Shown here one piece after another: positions 33,973-42,739 of a DNA stretch of 64,000 nucleotides; position 1 is the stretch's first letter, and the number at the start of each line of letters is the position of its first letter. The translations under genes were made by a program, and so were the position numbers. This DNA comes from Pedobacter paludis (GTDB taxonomy: Bacteria > Bacteroidota > Bacteroidia > Sphingobacteriales > Sphingobacteriaceae). The notes below the pieces were generated by a model that saw only the letters and a list, made by a program, of their open reading frames with translations, did no database searches and was not told the DNA's origin. The stretch spans positions 62,001-126,000 of the forward strand of contig NZ_QGNY01000003.1 in assembly GCF_003173575.1 (NCBI RefSeq), read 5' to 3'.

Positions 33973-36390
33973 ATGATTAAAAAACTACACCTCTATTTTT
34001 TAATAGCTGGCGCTTGCGTTTCGTTAAATGCAAGGGCGCAAGATGCTGTTAGCTATCAAACTCCCCCAAAAGAAATTGCAGATTTGTTACTTGCTAAACC
34101 TACTCCAGGCGTAAGTATTGATGGCAAGGCAGAATGGATTTTATTTAGCGAACGTAACTCTTACCCTTCGGTAGAAGAATTGGCAATGCCAGAATATCGC
34201 ATTGCAGGTTTAAGATTAAATCCCAACAATTATTCGCCAAGTAGACAGACTTACATCAACAATTTTAGTCTGAAAAATATTAAGACAGATAAAACATTTC
34301 CAGTTACAGGCTTACCTGCACCTCTATACGCAAGCAACATCAGTTGGAATCCCTCTGAAAGCAAAATAGCGTTTACCAACACTACACAAAAAGGAGTTGA
34401 CTTATATATTATAGATTTAGCAACAAAAAAAGCGACAAAGGTTAATAAAGCATTTTTAAATGTTGTTTTAGGAAGTGGCTTAACCTGGCTAAGTGATAAT
34501 ACCATCATTTATCGTACGGCAACAAAACCGGCCAGCTCTGCTCCTGCAAAGCCATTAATGCCAAAAGGACCAACTATTCAGCAAAATTTGGGTAAGGCTG
34601 CGCCAAGTGCAACTTATCAAGATTTAATTAAATCGCCTTTTGACGAACAATTATTCGAGTTTTATGGCACTTCACAGCTGGTAAAAAACACCGGCGGAAT
34701 CGAAACGCCAATTGGTAAACCTGCAATTTATAGTTCGGTAAGATTATCTCCAGATAAAACATACATGATGATAGAAACCATTCGCAAACCTTTTTCATAT
34801 TTGGTTGCTGCCGGAGGTTTTCCATCAACCATTACAATTACAGATTTGAATGGCAAAGCGGTTAAAGTTTTGGCAGAACTGCCATCATCAGAAGGCACAC
34901 CATCGGGATATGATAATACGCAAAATGTTTCTCGTGGTTTCGATTGGAGAGATGATGAACCTGCAACAATTGTTTGGGCAAAGCCATTGGATAGTGGTTT
35001 AATTAAGAAAAACGTTCCTTTTCACGATGCTGTTTACTCATTAAGCGCACCCTTTGCAGGAACAGAAAAAGAATTATTTAAAACGGTTACGCGTTATCGC
35101 AATGTACAATGGGGCGATGCAAATCTTGCCCTAATTATGGAGGGTTTACGCAGCAAACAAACCAGCAAGGTAAGCCGCTACAACCCAACAACTGGCGCAG
35201 TAGAAGAACTTTATAGTCGTAACCAAACTGATGCTTATGGAAATCCCGGAAGTCCAGTAACAACAAAAAACAAATATGGCCGCCAGGTGATTCATACGGT
35301 TGATAACGGCACCAAGTTATTAATGAATAATACGGTCGGATCTTCAGAAAAAGGGGATTTACCCTTCTTGGCCAAATTTGATCTTTCAACTAAAAAAAAT
35401 GAAATTATTTGGAGAAGCGCAGAAGGAACTTATGAATATGTAACTGATGTAATTGATCCAGAAAAGCTGGTTTTATTAACACGTAAAGAGAGCCAAAAAT
35501 TAGTGCCCAACTATTACATTAAAAACTTAATTCTGCGGATTGCAGATAGACCGGTAACCAGCTTCACAAATCCTTATCCATCTTTAGAGGGCATCACCAA
35601 AGAAAAAATTTCTTACAAGCGTGCAGACGGAGTAGATTTAACTGGAGATTTATATCTACCAAAAGGTTATAATAAAGATAAGGATGGACCCCTGCCTACA
35701 CTGATATGGGCATATCCACGCGAGTTTAACTCTGCAGCAGACGCAGCTCAAATCCGCGGATCTAAAGATAAGTTTACAACCATTAGCTGGGCATCTCCAA
35801 TTTTTTGGGTAACCAGAGGATATGCTGTTTTGGATAATGCAGAAATGCCAATTGTTGCAAAAGATGGTAAAAAACCTAATGATACTTTTGTAGATCAGCT
35901 TCAGTTAAATGCAGAAGCGGCCATAAATAAATTGGCAGATTTAGGTGTTGGCGATCGGAAGCGTATGGCAGTTGGCGGACACAGTTATGGTGCGTTTATG
36001 ACTGCAAATCTTTTAGCGCACACCAATTTATTTGCTGCAGGTATTGCCCGTAGTGGTGCCTACAACCGTACACTTACGCCGTTTGGATTTCAAAACGAAG
36101 AACGTACTTATTGGCAAGCGCCTCAATTATATTATGAAATGAGTCCATTTAGTTATGCTGATAAAATTAAAACGCCTATTCTTTTAATCCATGGGGATTC
36201 TGATGATAACCCAGGCACATTTCCAATAAATAGCGAACGCTTATTTAATGCAATTAAGGGTGCAGGCGGCACAACGCGTTTTGTATTTTTACCTTATGAG
36301 GCACACAGTTATCGTGGAAAGGAAAATCTTTTACACATGCTTTGGGAACAGGACCAATGGTTGGAGAAATATGTAAAGAATAAAAAGTAA
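33973..36390 (+). CDS. secreted S9-family (prolyl oligopeptidase-like) peptidase
   Basis: The protein has 805 residues. A signal peptide ends near LNARAQ. About 500 residues of beta-propeller-like sequence are followed by an alpha/beta hydrolase domain. The catalytic Ser is S671 in GGHSYGAF, the Asp lies in HGDSDDN (742-745), and the His is H778 in EAHSYRG. It resembles the glutamyl-endopeptidase-type branch of S9. It probably cleaves peptides in the periplasm. A terminator directly follows. Confidence 0.92.
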   Translation: MIKKLHLYFLIAGACVSLNARAQDAVSYQTPPKEIADLLLAKPTPGVSIDGKAEWILFSERNSYPSVEELAMPEYRIAGLRLNPNNYSPSRQTYINNFSLKNIKTDKTFPVTGLPAPLYASNISWNPSESKIAFTNTTQKGVDLYIIDLATKKATKVNKAFLNVVLGSGLTWLSDNTIIYRTATKPASSAPAKPLMPKGPTIQQNLGKAAPSATYQDLIKSPFDEQLFEFYGTSQLVKNTGGIETPIGKPAIYSSVRLSPDKTYMMIETIRKPFSYLVAAGGFPSTITITDLNGKAVKVLAELPSSEGTPSGYDNTQNVSRGFDWRDDEPATIVWAKPLDSGLIKKNVPFHDAVYSLSAPFAGTEKELFKTVTRYRNVQWGDANLALIMEGLRSKQTSKVSRYNPTTGAVEELYSRNQTDAYGNPGSPVTTKNKYGRQVIHTVDNGTKLLMNNTVGSSEKGDLPFLAKFDLSTKKNEIIWRSAEGTYEYVTDVIDPEKLVLLTRKESQKLVPNYYIKNLILRIADRPVTSFTNPYPSLEGITKEKISYKRADGVDLTGDLYLPKGYNKDKDGPLPTLIWAYPREFNSAADAAQIRGSKDKFTTISWASPIFWVTRGYAVLDNAEMPIVAKDGKKPNDTFVDQLQLNAEAAINKLADLGVGDRKRMAVGGHSYGAFMTANLLAHTNLFAAGIARSGAYNRTLTPFGFQNEERTYWQAPQLYYEMSPFSYADKIKTPILLIHGDSDDNPGTFPINSERLFNAIKGAGGTTRFVFLPYEAHSYRGKENLLHMLWEQDQWLEKYVKNKK

Positions 36391-36409
36391 TTTTTTTTCT
36401 TAAACCATA

Positions 36410-36438
36410 AAAATGCTCCGAAATTTCGGGGCATTTTT
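36410..36438 (+). terminator. terminator of the S9 peptidase gene
   Basis: AAAATGC-T-CCGAAATTTCGG-G-GCATTTTT is a nearly perfect stem with a T tail. Confidence 0.8.
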
Positions 36439-36544
36439 CATTTAATTACGTTCTTTACGTTTCTAAGGTTGATTTTATTTTTTTTAAGGTTACCTTTATC
36501 GTGATAAAATTGAACATACCCGCCATTTATTTGTTTAGTACCAT

Positions 36545-37426
36545 ATGGACTACGTAGACTATTATAAAATCCTTGAGTTAAAGAAAGATGCAACTGCCGA
36601 TGAAATTAAAAAGGCCTACCGCAAGTTGGCTAGAAAATATCATCCTGATTTGAATCCCAACAATGAAGAGGCAAATAAAAAGTTTCAGCAAATTAACGAG
36701 GCTAATGAGGTTTTAAGTGATCCCGTTAAACGCAAAAAGTACGATCAGCACGGAAAAGATTGGCAACATGCAGATCAGTTTAACCAACAAAGACAAAACC
36801 AATCTAGAGGCAGAAATTCTGAATATGATGCTTTTGGAGGCTTTGGTGGGGGCGATTTTTCTGATTTCTTCTCTTCGATGTTTGGTGGCGGTGGTGCAAG
36901 AAGCAGCGGAAAATCTCCTTTTAAGGGACAAGATTTCACAGCAGAACTTCAGTTAAATCTCCTTGATGTTTATACTACACATAAACAAACGCTTACTGTA
37001 AATGGTAAGCAGGTGCGAATTACAATTCCTGCGGGTGTAGAAAATGGGCAAAAGATTAAACTACCGGGTTACGGCTCTGCTGGTGTCAACAATGGCCCTC
37101 CGGGAGATTTATTTATAACGTTTACCATTGCCGATGACCCTAAATTTAAGCGTAAGGGAAATGATATTTACATTAACGAAGAACTCAATCTATACACTGC
37201 AGTTTTAGGAGGCGAAAAAATTGTTGAAACCTTAAATGGCAAGGTAAAACTAAATGTTCCGGCGGGTACCCAATCAGATGCATCTTTAAGGTTAAAAGGC
37301 AAGGGTTTTCCTGTTTATAAAAAAGAAAACCAATTTGGCGATTTATATGTAAAGTGGCAGGTTAAAGTTCCCACTCATCTTAACAAAGAACAAAAGGAGC
37401 TTTTTGAAAAACTCTCCCAACTATAA
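36545..37426 (+). CDS. cbpA: CbpA-type DnaJ co-chaperone
   Basis: The protein has 293 residues. The J domain (about residues 3-70) has [20 protein letters not shown] and the HPD motif in RKYHPDLN. A Gly/Phe-rich linker ([14 protein letters not shown]) and the C-terminal peptide-binding beta domains follow. The zinc-finger of true DnaJ is absent, which makes it CbpA-like. The cbpM gene follows, so the two form the usual co-chaperone/modulator pair working with DnaK (encoded at 42740-44644). Confidence 0.92.
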   Translation: MDYVDYYKILELKKDATADEIKKAYRKLARKYHPDLNPNNEEANKKFQQINEANEVLSDPVKRKKYDQHGKDWQHADQFNQQRQNQSRGRNSEYDAFGGFGGGDFSDFFSSMFGGGGARSSGKSPFKGQDFTAELQLNLLDVYTTHKQTLTVNGKQVRITIPAGVENGQKIKLPGYGSAGVNNGPPGDLFITFTIADDPKFKRKGNDIYINEELNLYTAVLGGEKIVETLNGKVKLNVPAGTQSDASLRLKGKGFPVYKKENQFGDLYVKWQVKVPTHLNKEQKELFEKLSQL

Positions 37427-37454
37427 ACAACCCTATCGTTCTTAAAACCAAATG

Positions 37455-37510
37455 CAGAATCTATACGTTATATATGAGCAAATAAAATACGTTTAGCCAA
37501 ATAGATTCTG
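37455..37510. repeat. 10-bp inverted repeat abutting cbpM
   Basis: CAGAATCTAT (37455-37464) and ATAGATTCTG (37501-37510) are perfect complements around 36 bases. The second arm ends at the base before the cbpM ATG, so a hairpin would cover its ribosome-binding region. It could be an RNA thermometer-like or regulator site. Confidence 0.6.
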
Positions 37511-37807
37511 ATGGAAAATAATCTCATATCTGTAGAAGACATCTGTTCATTTCACAATATAGAAATCAATTTTGTTCGCTCTTTAGAAGAGTTTGGTTTG
37601 GTGCAGACAACCATTATAAAAAAGACGGTTTTTTTAGATCTGGAGGAGTTAGCCAAACTCGAACGATGCATTCGCTTATCAAAAGATCTCGAAATTAATC
37701 TAGAAGGCCTCCATGCCGTTGCACAATTGTTAAATCAATTATATAAAATGCAAAACGAGGTATTACAGTTAAAAAACGAGCTTAACTACTATCATCAAGT
37801 GCATTAA
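37511..37807 (+). CDS. cbpM: CbpM-like chaperone modulator
   Basis: The protein has 98 residues with a MerR-like winged helix (VEDICSFHNIEINFVRSLEEF) and a helical tail, LHAVAQLLNQLYKMQNEVLQ. It modulates CbpA by binding its J domain. It follows cbpA with an 84-base gap. Confidence 0.88.
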   Translation: MENNLISVEDICSFHNIEINFVRSLEEFGLVQTTIIKKTVFLDLEELAKLERCIRLSKDLEINLEGLHAVAQLLNQLYKMQNEVLQLKNELNYYHQVH

Positions 37808-37932
37808 TTTTTTAAATAAATGCTCCGAATTGCTCTATATTTATGGTAAATTATTTTTAGTAGTAAAAGGCAATAATAAAACCATATCTTTTTAAGATTA
37901 GTTTCTTAAATTGGCATTTCAAAATGTAAATA

Positions 37933-39501
37933 ATGAGTGATTCTTCAGTAAAATTCATCGAAAAAATCAAAGCATCCTATGCTCCAACAGGTTCTTATAT
38001 CTATTTGGGTGCGGGTATGTTAGATGGAGAAGTTTATGGCGATGCCGAAGTTAATTTATCATTAAAAATGATGAATAGACATGGCTTAGTTGCGGGCGCA
38101 ACAGGAACAGGAAAAACCCGTACCTTACAGTTGCTATCCGAACAGTTATCTGATGCCGGAGTTCCTGTTTTTATGCTGGATGTGAAAGGCGATTTATCAG
38201 GCTTAAACCAACCAGGTGCTGTAAATCCAAAAATCGAAGAAAGATCACAACAATTAAAAAAACCATTTACCCCTTCCGGATTTCCAGTAGAAATTTATTC
38301 GCTTTCTGGCAAACTGGGTGCTCAAATGCGTGCAACAGTTTTAGAGTTTGGCCCAACACTTTTATCTAAAGTATTAGATTTAAACGACACTCAAGCGGGC
38401 GTTATGGCGGTCATATTTAAATATGCCGACGATAATAAAATGCCGATTATTGATTTAAATGATCTTAAAAAATTAGTTTCATATTTATCGGAGGGTGCTG
38501 GCGCCGCAGAAATTAAAAGTGATTACGGCACAATTTCTACGGCTACTTCTGGTACGATTTTAAGAAAGATAGTTGCTATAGAACAACAAGGTTTAGGTGG
38601 CATGTTTGGAGAAAAATCTTTTGATATTGAAGATTTATTTGAGCGTGTGGATGGAAAAGGAACCATAAGTTTACTCAACATTGCTGATGTTCAAAATCAA
38701 CCTGTTTTGTATTCTACATTTCTTTTAAGCCTACTGGCCGAATTATTTAATACAATGCCAGAGGTTGGCGATTTAGACAAACCAAAATTGGTTTTCTTTT
38801 TTGATGAAGCACATTTGCTTTTCAAAAATTCTTCCAAAGCATTCTTAGAGCAAATTGAAACGATTATTAGATTAATCCGATCAAAAGGCATTGGTGTATT
38901 TTTCTGTACGCAATCCCCTACGGATGTTCCCGAAAGTGTTTTGGCACAATTGGGAAATCGGGTTCAGCATGCATTAAGAGCATTTACGCCTAATGATGTT
39001 GATGCTCTAAAGAAAACGGTTAATACCTACCCTAAATCAGATTTCTACGAAATAGATAAAATCCTCACTTCCTTAGGTACAGGACAGGCATTAATTACAG
39101 TTTTAAATGAAAAAGGTATTCCCACCGAAGTTTCAGCTACAATGCTAACGCCACCAAGAGCCGTAATGGGGCCTTTAACTTCTGCTGATTTTGAGAAAGT
39201 TGTTCAGGGCAGTCCGATGTATACCAAATACAAAGACCCGATCGATCCGGAAAGTGCATACGAAATTTTAACAAAAAGAATTAACGAACAAACTGCGGCT
39301 GTAGAAGAGCAGAAACAACAGGTTGAGGCACAGAAACAAGCTGAAGAAGAAAGTAAACCAAAACCAGGCGAGAAAAGTATTGTTGAACAGGTTATGGGCG
39401 CAACAATCACCCGGCAAATTGGGAAGGAAATTGTTCGAGGTATTTTTGGTATGCTCACCGGAAAGAAAACTAGAAAAGGTGGCGGATTATTCGGCTTTTA
39501 A
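37933..39501 (+). CDS. HerA-like helicase/ATPase (DUF853 type)
   Basis: The protein has 522 residues. The Walker A motif is VAGATGTGKTRTLQ and the Walker B is VFFFDEAHLLF, followed by CTQSPTDVPESVLAQLGNR. The C-terminal Gln/Glu/Lys-rich linker (AVEEQKQQVEAQKQAEEE) precedes a short conserved tail ending GGGLFGF. The family is a hexameric ATPase related to HerA/FtsK; its function in most bacteria is unclear. The next gene follows in 8 bases. Confidence 0.9.
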   Translation: MSDSSVKFIEKIKASYAPTGSYIYLGAGMLDGEVYGDAEVNLSLKMMNRHGLVAGATGTGKTRTLQLLSEQLSDAGVPVFMLDVKGDLSGLNQPGAVNPKIEERSQQLKKPFTPSGFPVEIYSLSGKLGAQMRATVLEFGPTLLSKVLDLNDTQAGVMAVIFKYADDNKMPIIDLNDLKKLVSYLSEGAGAAEIKSDYGTISTATSGTILRKIVAIEQQGLGGMFGEKSFDIEDLFERVDGKGTISLLNIADVQNQPVLYSTFLLSLLAELFNTMPEVGDLDKPKLVFFFDEAHLLFKNSSKAFLEQIETIIRLIRSKGIGVFFCTQSPTDVPESVLAQLGNRVQHALRAFTPNDVDALKKTVNTYPKSDFYEIDKILTSLGTGQALITVLNEKGIPTEVSATMLTPPRAVMGPLTSADFEKVVQGSPMYTKYKDPIDPESAYEILTKRINEQTAAVEEQKQQVEAQKQAEEESKPKPGEKSIVEQVMGATITRQIGKEIVRGIFGMLTGKKTRKGGGLFGF

Positions 39502-39509
39502 TTATTTAT

Positions 39510-40169
39510 ATGAAAAATTTGCTCTTTATTTTATTTTGTTTTTCTGGAACGGCAAGTGCTCAGTACGCCATTCAGCCCTATGGCGATGTTCAAGGAACTC
39601 CACTAAAAGAAGTAAGATATACAGAGGTATCGGGAAGTGCTTATTTTTTTGACAATTGGAGCAAAGGTAAAATCATAACCAAAAGTGGCAAAATGTACCA
39701 GGTAGACTCTTTGAAATATGATTTAATAGATGATCAATTAGTTTTTCTGGGAGATAAAGGAATTCAAATGCATTTTGCTGAACCGGTTACAAAATTTGAA
39801 ATCGAAAATGGTCTTGGCGAAAAATCTTATTTTGTAAATGGTTTGCCTAGTGCCGAAGGATTAAACTCTAATTCTTATCTTGAAGTTATTTATGATGGAA
39901 AGGTTGCCTTATACAAAAGAACCAGTAAAGTTGTAGTAGAAGACAAACCATACGGTTCGGCAACTGTTAATAAATCTTTCAAATTGAACAACAGTTACTA
40001 CACGTTTCAAGATGGCACTTTAAAAAAGATCAGCCTCAGTTCAAAAACTGTTCTAACTTTATTTGAAAGTAAGAAAACTGAGATAACAGATTACTTGAAA
40101 AACACAAAGGTTAATTTCAAAAATGACCAAGACCTAAAAAATCTATTTATATACTTTAACAAACTATAA
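39510..40169 (+). CDS. secreted hypothetical protein (219 aa)
   Basis: The 219 residues have a signal peptide ending near GTASAQ. The body is beta-rich (VYQVDSLKYDLIDDQLVFLG-type strands) without a recognised domain. It follows the HerA-like gene by 8 bases and may be co-transcribed, but no link is implied. Similar small secreted proteins are common in Sphingobacteriaceae. Confidence 0.65.
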   Translation: MKNLLFILFCFSGTASAQYAIQPYGDVQGTPLKEVRYTEVSGSAYFFDNWSKGKIITKSGKMYQVDSLKYDLIDDQLVFLGDKGIQMHFAEPVTKFEIENGLGEKSYFVNGLPSAEGLNSNSYLEVIYDGKVALYKRTSKVVVEDKPYGSATVNKSFKLNNSYYTFQDGTLKKISLSSKTVLTLFESKKTEITDYLKNTKVNFKNDQDLKNLFIYFNKL

Positions 40170-40220
40170 AAAAACGCATAGCCTTCAAAAAAAAGCAAAA
40201 GGCTGTTACCAATTCTAATT

Positions 40221-41120
40221 ATGAAACCTACCCTATTAATACTAGCAGCCGGGATGGCAAGCCGCTACGGAAGCATGAAACAAATTGATGGATTTGGCCC
40301 GAATGGCGAAACCATTATCGATTATTCTATTTATGATGCAATACAAGCTGGCTTTGGCAAAGTTGTATTCATTATTAAAGAAGAATTTGTAGATAATTTT
40401 AAATCCATCTTTGAACCAAAATTAAACGGAAGAATAGAAACAGATTACGTTTTCCAGAATTTCGATTTAAAACAATTTGGTATCGAAGAGGAAATTTATA
40501 GAGAAAAACCATGGGGAACTGCTCATGCGATTCTTTCGGGCAGAAAAGTTGTTCAAGAGCCTTTTTGCGTTATTAATGCAGATGATTATTATGGATATGA
40601 TGCATTTAAAAAAATGGTCGATTTCTTAAATGATGAGGCATCAGACAGTAATTTCTCCATAATTGGCTATGAAATTGGCAAAACGCTTTCTGAATTTGGT
40701 GCAGTATCTCGTGGTGTTTGCAAAGTAGATGCATCTGGAAACTTAGAAGAAATTATAGAACGCACAAAGGTATATCCAAAGGATGGAAAGATTTTCTACG
40801 AAGAAGATGGAGAAGAATTCCCGTTGAGCTTCGATACTCCGGTTTCTATGAACTTTTGGGGCTTTACACCAGCGGTTTTTAAAATTACCGAAGCGCTATT
40901 TAAAGAATTTGCATTGGCAAATAAAGACAAGCCTAAAGCCGAATTCTTTATTCCACTAATTGGCGAAAGCTTGGTAAAAACCAACGAAGCTACTTTTAAG
41001 GTTGTTCCTACATCAAACAAATGGTTTGGCGTAACTTATAAAGAAGATAAACCATACGTTCAAGATAGTATTGATCAATTGGTTAAAAATGGTACTTACC
41101 CTGAAAAATTATGGAGCTAA
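40221..41120 (+). CDS. sugar-phosphate nucleotidyltransferase
   Basis: The protein has 299 residues and an NTP_transferase fold: LILAAGMASRYGSMKQIDGF is the nucleotide-binding loop, NADDYYGYDAF carries the metal Asp, and SRGVCKVDASGNLEEIIERT lies in the sugar pocket. Its last 10 bases overlap the next gene, a kinase. Together they look like a salvage pathway: the kinase makes a sugar-1-phosphate and this enzyme makes the NDP-sugar. The actual sugar is unknown. Confidence 0.88.
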   Translation: MKPTLLILAAGMASRYGSMKQIDGFGPNGETIIDYSIYDAIQAGFGKVVFIIKEEFVDNFKSIFEPKLNGRIETDYVFQNFDLKQFGIEEEIYREKPWGTAHAILSGRKVVQEPFCVINADDYYGYDAFKKMVDFLNDEASDSNFSIIGYEIGKTLSEFGAVSRGVCKVDASGNLEEIIERTKVYPKDGKIFYEEDGEEFPLSFDTPVSMNFWGFTPAVFKITEALFKEFALANKDKPKAEFFIPLIGESLVKTNEATFKVVPTSNKWFGVTYKEDKPYVQDSIDQLVKNGTYPEKLWS

Positions 41121-42184
41121 TTTTAGCCCCCGAAATTTTAAAAACGTACGGATATACTAAAGAAAATGTAAGTGTTAAACAAATAGGTTCGGGATTAATT
41201 AACCGAACTTATTTGCTTTCGCCCCTATCTGAAGATAAACAATACATTCTGCAGCATATTAATACATCAGTTTTTAAAAGCCCAGAGGCCATTGCGAATA
41301 ATCTCAAAGCAATTGCCGACTACCTAACCAAAAATTACCCCGATTACATTTTTATAAAACCCATTTTAACCATAAATGGTGAAGAAATGGCCTATATTAA
41401 TGGTGAATATTGGCGTATGCTTCCTTTTGTTAAAGATGCAATATCTCTTGAAGTTATATCCAATCCGAAACAAGCATACGAAGCTGCCAAGCAGTTCGGT
41501 AAGCTGAGTCGATTATTGAATCAGTTTAATGTTGATGCATTAGAACCTACCATTCCCGGATTCCACAATCTAAGTTTGAGATACGAACAGTTTGTGCTCG
41601 CCTTAAACCAAACTTCTAAACAGCTCAAAGGCTTGGCAAAACATGAAATAGATTTTGCTATTGATCATAAATACGTATTGGATTATTATAATTCATTTAT
41701 ACATAGAAATGATTTTCCTGATCGCGTTATGCATCACGATACTAAAATTAGTAATGTTTTATTGGATAAAAACACTTTCGAAGGTATTTGCGTAATCGAT
41801 TTAGATACGATAATGCCTGGTAAGTTTATCTCTGATTTGGGCGATATGATGCGAACCTATCTTTGTGCATTTTCTGAGAATGAAACAGATTTAAGCAAAA
41901 TCAGAATCCGCGTACCTTATTTCGAATCTACAGTGAAAGGTTATTTATCGGAAATGAAGAATAATTTAACCGCTACTGAAAAGGAACTTATATTATTCTC
42001 TGGCAAGTATATGATTTATATGCAGGCCATTCGTTTCTTAACAGATTTTTTAAATGGAGATGTGTATTACCCGATAAACTATCCCAATCAAAATTTGGAT
42101 CGAGCGAAAAACCAGTTTAAACTGTTGCATGAATTATTCGTAAACGAGAAAGAACTGCAGGAAATAATTGATGAATGTTTATAA
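41111..42184 (+). CDS. APH-fold kinase, N-acetylhexosamine kinase-like
   Basis: The protein has 357 residues with an aminoglycoside-phosphotransferase fold: IGSGLINRTYLL for the Gly loop, HHDTKISNVLLD as the Brenner loop with catalytic Asp, and VIDLDTIMPG for the metal Asp. It overlaps the nucleotidyltransferase gene, which favours a sugar-1-kinase of the NahK group over antibiotic resistance. The substrate is inferred from context. Confidence 0.87.
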   Translation: MELILAPEILKTYGYTKENVSVKQIGSGLINRTYLLSPLSEDKQYILQHINTSVFKSPEAIANNLKAIADYLTKNYPDYIFIKPILTINGEEMAYINGEYWRMLPFVKDAISLEVISNPKQAYEAAKQFGKLSRLLNQFNVDALEPTIPGFHNLSLRYEQFVLALNQTSKQLKGLAKHEIDFAIDHKYVLDYYNSFIHRNDFPDRVMHHDTKISNVLLDKNTFEGICVIDLDTIMPGKFISDLGDMMRTYLCAFSENETDLSKIRIRVPYFESTVKGYLSEMKNNLTATEKELILFSGKYMIYMQAIRFLTDFLNGDVYYPINYPNQNLDRAKNQFKLLHELFVNEKELQEIIDECL

Positions 42185-42190
42185 TGTTTT

Positions 42191-42376
42191 CCGTTGGCTG
42201 AAGCCAACGGCAATGAATAGCAAAATGCGTTAATTATAAATTCTATAAGTACTTTGCGGTTTAGAATCATAATAGGAATATAAATTAGTAATAGAGTCTT
42301 CGCTATCGCTCTGAATGACAAATACACGAAAATTACACAGCATAATTAATATTCATTGCCGTCGGTTTTAACCGAC
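42191..42376. repeat. REP-like palindrome pair in inverted orientation
   Basis: Unit one: CCGTTGGCT-GA-AGCCAACGG followed by CAATGAAT (42191-42218). Unit two: ATTCATTGCC then GTCGGTT-TT-AACCGAC (42351-42376). Both share the ATTCATTG flank, pointing in opposite directions about 130 bases apart. A third unit stands at 45266-45292. The arrangement resembles a REP/BIME or small non-autonomous element. Confidence 0.75.
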
Positions 42377-42440
42377 TTTTTTTTGCAACTGGTTTTGGGC
42401 TTTAGCCAAATTTGATTAATAGTTGTAGAGGCTACAATCA

Positions 42441-42515
42441 ACAAACCCGACAGTAGCGACAGCCCCGAATTCTTCATGAGGGCAATAGCGAATGGCGGGG
42501 CTACTGTTCCCGAAA
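42441..42515. repeat. GC-rich palindromic element (GCCCCG...CGGGGC)
   Basis: ACAGTAGCGACAGCCCCG near 42450-42468 and CGGGGCTACTG near 42496-42507 form imperfect inverted ends. It is GC-richer than its surroundings. It is part of the 42185-42739 repeat stretch and has the look of a dispersed miniature element. Confidence 0.6.
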
Positions 42516-42553
42516 AGTATAGAACCTTTCATTTCCAAAAAAATAAAAATTTG

Positions 42554-42658
42554 GTCATTATTAGGCACGAAGCTACAAAGGAGTTGATCGTGTTAAATCC
42601 TAAAACTATAGACATGAATAGCGATCGCATTAAGATTGCTTTGTGCCTTGCAATGACG
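42554..42658. repeat. 105-bp dispersed inverted-ended element, copy A
   Basis: The element starts GTCATTATTAGGCACGAAGC and ends GCTTTGTGCCTTGCAATGAC plus G, so the ends are imperfect inverted repeats. A second copy lies at 50266-50367. The spacer after the kinase gene (42185-42739, 555 bases) holds this, the two elements above and the dnaK terminator, but no gene. Confidence 0.75.
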
Positions 42659-42670
42659 AGCGCATAAAAC

Positions 42671-42707
42671 AAAAAAGCGTTTCTGAACTTAATCAGAAAC
42701 GCTTTTT
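42671..42707 (-). terminator. terminator of dnaK
   Basis: AAAAAAGCGTTTCTG, loop AACTTAAT, CAGAAACGCTTTTT is a perfect stem with T tails in both directions, just after the dnaK stop. Confidence 0.85.
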
Positions 42708-42739
42708 ATATTTATAATCTTTGGTCTTTTGACTAAAAA

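Noticed and set aside
42476..42667. 63-codon plus-strand frame with a normal-looking start
   Set aside because: It lies over two dispersed repeat elements (42441-42515 and 42554-42658); the other element copy at 50266-50367 does not keep the frame.
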